Part shown: positions 61,786 through 64,000 of the stretch, piece after piece | Numbering within the stretch: position 1 is the first letter of the stretch | Layout of the letters: every line of letters begins with the position of its first letter | Assembly (NCBI GenBank): GCA_012960755.1 | Contig: DUAT01000041.1 | Span: 169,166-233,165 of the forward strand | Reading direction: 5' to 3' | Source: Gammaproteobacteria bacterium | GTDB taxonomy: Bacteria; Pseudomonadota; Gammaproteobacteria; Pseudomonadales; Azotimanducaceae_A | Length of the DNA stretch: 64,000 nt | Notes under the pieces: model-generated | Databases searched by the model: none | Told to the model about the DNA's origin: nothing | The model's input: the letters and a program-made list of their open reading frames with translations, nothing else | Position numbers and translations under genes: made by a program

Positions 61786-63357
61786 ATGAACACAATTACA
61801 CCTGAGTTATTTGCTGAATATGCGGCCCAGGGATTTAATCATATCCCCGTGACTGAAGAAGTCCTGGCTGACCTCGACACACCTTTGTCCAGCTACATTA
61901 AGGCGGCAAGGGGCAAATACAGTTACCTGCTTGAATCTGCTAATTCTGGCGGTGAGAAGTGGTCTCGATATTCAATGGTAGGTCTACCGTCCGAAAAAGT
62001 ACTGAAAGTCTACGGCGACGAAATTATCGTGGAGATTAACGGGGTCGAGTCAGAACGAGTTACCCGCGATGATCCACTGGCTTTCGTTGAACAGTTTCAG
62101 GCACGTTATCGCTATCCTTCACTCGAGGATCTTCCGATCTACACGGGCGGGCTGGTTGGCTATTTTAGCTATGACACCGTGCGCTACGTTGAAAGCAGAA
62201 TCCGTCATAGCCAACCTGAAGATACCATAGGTACACCTGATATTCTGTTAATGGTGTCCAATGACGTGCTGGTGTTCGATAGTGTTAAAGGCAAGATCCA
62301 TCTGATTACCCACGCTGACCCCGGCGAATCCGATGCGCTGGCAAAAGCTCAATTGCGACTCGAGCAGATGAAATCGAGCTTGCAGAACGAGCTGCCCCGG
62401 TCGGTAAGAGAAGCAACCGTTGGCCCCGCCATTCACGAAGAGGATTTCGTCTCCAGCTATGGTGAGGATCAGTTCAAGGCAGATGTTGACAAGATCAAGG
62501 ATTACATTGTTGCCGGTGATGTGATGCAGGTTGTTTTGTCCCAGAGAATGTCGGTAATCATGGAAAGTGATCCGTTAAATCTCTATCGGGCGCTCAGGTC
62601 ACTAAATCCGTCCCCTTATATGTATTACATGGACCTTGGGGATTTTCATATTGTCAGCTCCTCGCCGGAGATTCTGGCCAGATTGGATAACGGCGACGTC
62701 ACGGTTCGGCCGTTAGCCGGGACCCGGCGCCGGGGACGGAATGAGACAGAGGATAAATTCCTTGAAGAAGAGTTGCTCACCGACCCGAAAGAGATTGCCG
62801 AACATCTGATGCTGATTGACCTGGGTCGAAATGATATTGGCCGTGTTTGTGATATTGGTACGGTGGAGGTGACGGAGATGATGGTGGTTGAGAGATACGC
62901 TCATGTCATGCATATTGCTTCACATGTTGAAGGCACGATACGTGATGGATTAACGGCGATGGATTTACTCCGAGCAACCCTCCCTGTTGGAACGCTGAGT
63001 GGTGCACCCAAGGTGCGGGCACTGGAGATCATCGATGAGTTTGAACCCGAGAAACGTGGCATCTTTGGTGGTGCGGTCGGATACCTATCCTGGACTGGCA
63101 ACATGGACACCGCCATCGCGATTCGTACTGCGGTGGTAAAGGACAGGAAATTGTACGTTCAGGCGGGAGCTGGCATCGTCGCAGACTCCATTCCCCGGTT
63201 GGAATGGAAAGAAACAATCAACAAGGCGCGCTCCATCTTTCGAGCCGCAACATTGGCTGAAAATGGCCTTGATCTCAGTCAGGTGGACGAAAACCCCAGG
63301 CAATCAAACAAAGATGAATCGAGGCAGGTAATGGGAGACCAGGGGAGCGGGAAATGA
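61786..63357 (+). CDS. trpE: Anthranilate synthase component I
   Basis: 523 residues from ATG 61786, with GAGAGG just upstream; an ATG at 61762 adds eight residues. [40 protein letters not shown] and [15 protein letters not shown] carry the Trp feedback site (LLES). The catalytic part has [40 protein letters not shown] and [18 protein letters not shown]. It makes anthranilate from chorismate. It lies behind trpL and overlaps trpG. Confidence 0.95.
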   Translation: MNTITPELFAEYAAQGFNHIPVTEEVLADLDTPLSSYIKAARGKYSYLLESANSGGEKWSRYSMVGLPSEKVLKVYGDEIIVEINGVESERVTRDDPLAFVEQFQARYRYPSLEDLPIYTGGLVGYFSYDTVRYVESRIRHSQPEDTIGTPDILLMVSNDVLVFDSVKGKIHLITHADPGESDALAKAQLRLEQMKSSLQNELPRSVREATVGPAIHEEDFVSSYGEDQFKADVDKIKDYIVAGDVMQVVLSQRMSVIMESDPLNLYRALRSLNPSPYMYYMDLGDFHIVSSSPEILARLDNGDVTVRPLAGTRRRGRNETEDKFLEEELLTDPKEIAEHLMLIDLGRNDIGRVCDIGTVEVTEMMVVERYAHVMHIASHVEGTIRDGLTAMDLLRATLPVGTLSGAPKVRALEIIDEFEPEKRGIFGGAVGYLSWTGNMDTAIAIRTAVVKDRKLYVQAGAGIVADSIPRLEWKETINKARSIFRAATLAENGLDLSQVDENPRQSNKDESRQVMGDQGSGK

Positions 63358-63932
63358 TTCTGATGATTGATAACTATGATTCGTTCACTTACAACCTGGT
63401 GCAATACCTGGGAGAGTTGGGAGAAGAGGTCAGTGTATTTCGAAATGACGAAATAACCATCAAAGAGATCGCGTCCCTGGCACCGGCAGCAATCGTATTG
63501 TCGCCTGGACCCTGTACGCCCAATGAAGCTGGTATTTCGATGCAGGTAGTCAGGAATTTTGCCGGGAAACTCCCCTTGCTGGGAATTTGTCTCGGCCACC
63601 AGAGTATTGCCCAGGAGCTGGGTGGCGATATCATTCGGGCCCGACAAGTGATGCATGGCAAAACATCGGACATTTATCACAATAGTGAAGGCGTTTTTAA
63701 AGGGTTGCCAAATCCATTCACAGCCACCCGTTACCATTCGTTGATTGTCGACGAGACAACGTTACCCGAATCCCTTGAAGTAACAGCCTGGACTGAGGTG
63801 GATGGAAAAAGGGATGAAATAATGGCAATACGACAGTGTGATCAATCCCTCGAAGGTGTTCAGTTTCACCCGGAGTCTATTTTGACTGAACACGGTCATG
63901 CCCTGCTGAGTAACTTTTTACAGTACAAATAA
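63354..63932 (+). CDS. trpG: Anthranilate synthase component II (glutamine amidotransferase)
   Basis: 192 residues. [20 protein letters not shown] starts the family. The class I amidotransferase triad is Cys of [17 protein letters not shown] and His-Glu of [18 protein letters not shown]. It supplies ammonia from glutamine to TrpE. Its ATG lies four bases inside the trpE stop, so the pair is coupled. The window ends about 70 bases later. Confidence 0.95.
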   Translation: MILMIDNYDSFTYNLVQYLGELGEEVSVFRNDEITIKEIASLAPAAIVLSPGPCTPNEAGISMQVVRNFAGKLPLLGICLGHQSIAQELGGDIIRARQVMHGKTSDIYHNSEGVFKGLPNPFTATRYHSLIVDETTLPESLEVTAWTEVDGKRDEIMAIRQCDQSLEGVQFHPESILTEHGHALLSNFLQYK

Positions 63933-63960
63933 GAGCTGGTCGTGTAAGAGCCTGTCGTGG
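63931..63960 (+). repeat. Imperfect 15-bp tandem duplication after trpG
   Basis: AAGAGCTGGTCGTGT is followed by AAGAGCCTGTCGTGG. The remaining 40 bases to the window end show no feature. Confidence 0.55.
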
Positions 63961-64000
63961 CGTGGTCAAATAGCCGGACAGTAATTAATATAAGACAGTA

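Noticed and set aside
1..64000. tRNA, rRNA, CRISPR or prophage
   Set aside because: No cloverleaf, rRNA segment, repeat-spacer array or phage structural gene was seen by eye; a tRNAscan and CRISPR search would be decisive.

Overview
This 64 kb window reads as the chromosome of a non-enteric gammaproteobacterium, probably a free-living aquatic, facultatively anaerobic heterotroph. The evidence is gene content and order: dusB-fis, aroQ-accB-accC-prmA, the lptD-surA-pdxA-ksgA-apaH line with amgK-murU diverging from lptD, and rpe followed by trpE-trpG behind a trpL leader peptide. I see no rRNA or tRNA gene, no CRISPR array and no intact transposon. Three genes are broken: a decayed MFS transporter, an FkbM methyltransferase with an in-frame amber, and a 2-hydroxyacid dehydrogenase with a one-base homopolymer slip.

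Layout. 1-4.7 kb: a catabolic cassette (ThDP enzyme, thioesterase, FMN hydroxyacid oxidase, hot-dog protein, alginate-export-type porin). 4.7-6.1 kb: two FNR-like boxes, a DUF123 (GIY-YIG-like) protein and an unknown protein. 6.1-14.6 kb: an eight-gene minus-strand respiratory operon around a periplasmic NapA-like molybdoenzyme, with a five-haem NapC-like protein, a dihaem cytochrome, NapG, NapH, a FixH/YtkA-like anchor, a second polyferredoxin and NapF, but no NapB or NapD. 14.7-17.2 kb: an MFS pseudogene, a His-tailed MFS exporter and a receiver-like protein. 17.2-22.7 kb: FNR, haem A synthase, NAD synthetase and HemN. 22.7-28.7 kb: the broken FkbM gene, a cytochrome c, a diiron/PAS/ferredoxin operon, a micro membrane protein, Hsp20 and a universal stress protein. 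28.7-32.8 kb: SirB2, an AstE-like hydrolase, a YbdK-like ligase, PPi-dependent phosphofructokinase and a DUF3192 lipoprotein. 33-35 kb: a bufferin-type RiPP operon (repeat-rich Cys precursor, DUF692 enzyme, DUF2063 partner). 35-64 kb: mainly housekeeping genes, including a membrane pyrophosphatase, fatty-acid and shikimate genes, purine synthesis, outer-membrane assembly, murein recycling and tryptophan synthesis.

How the parts fit. FNR-type boxes (TTGAY-N4-RTCAR, usually with CAG ending the spacer) lie upstream of the porin, hemN, hsp20/usp and two tiny single-helix membrane proteins, one of which shares its box with the receiver-like gene. The FNR protein itself is encoded here, so the left half looks like an oxygen-responsive regulon. 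PPi-dependent phosphofructokinase and a K+-type membrane pyrophosphatase suggest PPi as an energy currency.

Most notable items: (1) the bufferin-like operon, with eight Cys in a 36-bp tandem-repeat precursor; (2) five consecutive 5-codon ORFs, each joined by ATGA, bridging ksgA and apaH; (3) the same 24-bp minisatellite core in two unrelated genes 4 kb apart; (4) paired micro membrane proteins with FNR boxes at equal distance; (5) the diiron-PAS-ferredoxin operon; (6) the NapB-less Nap-like cluster.
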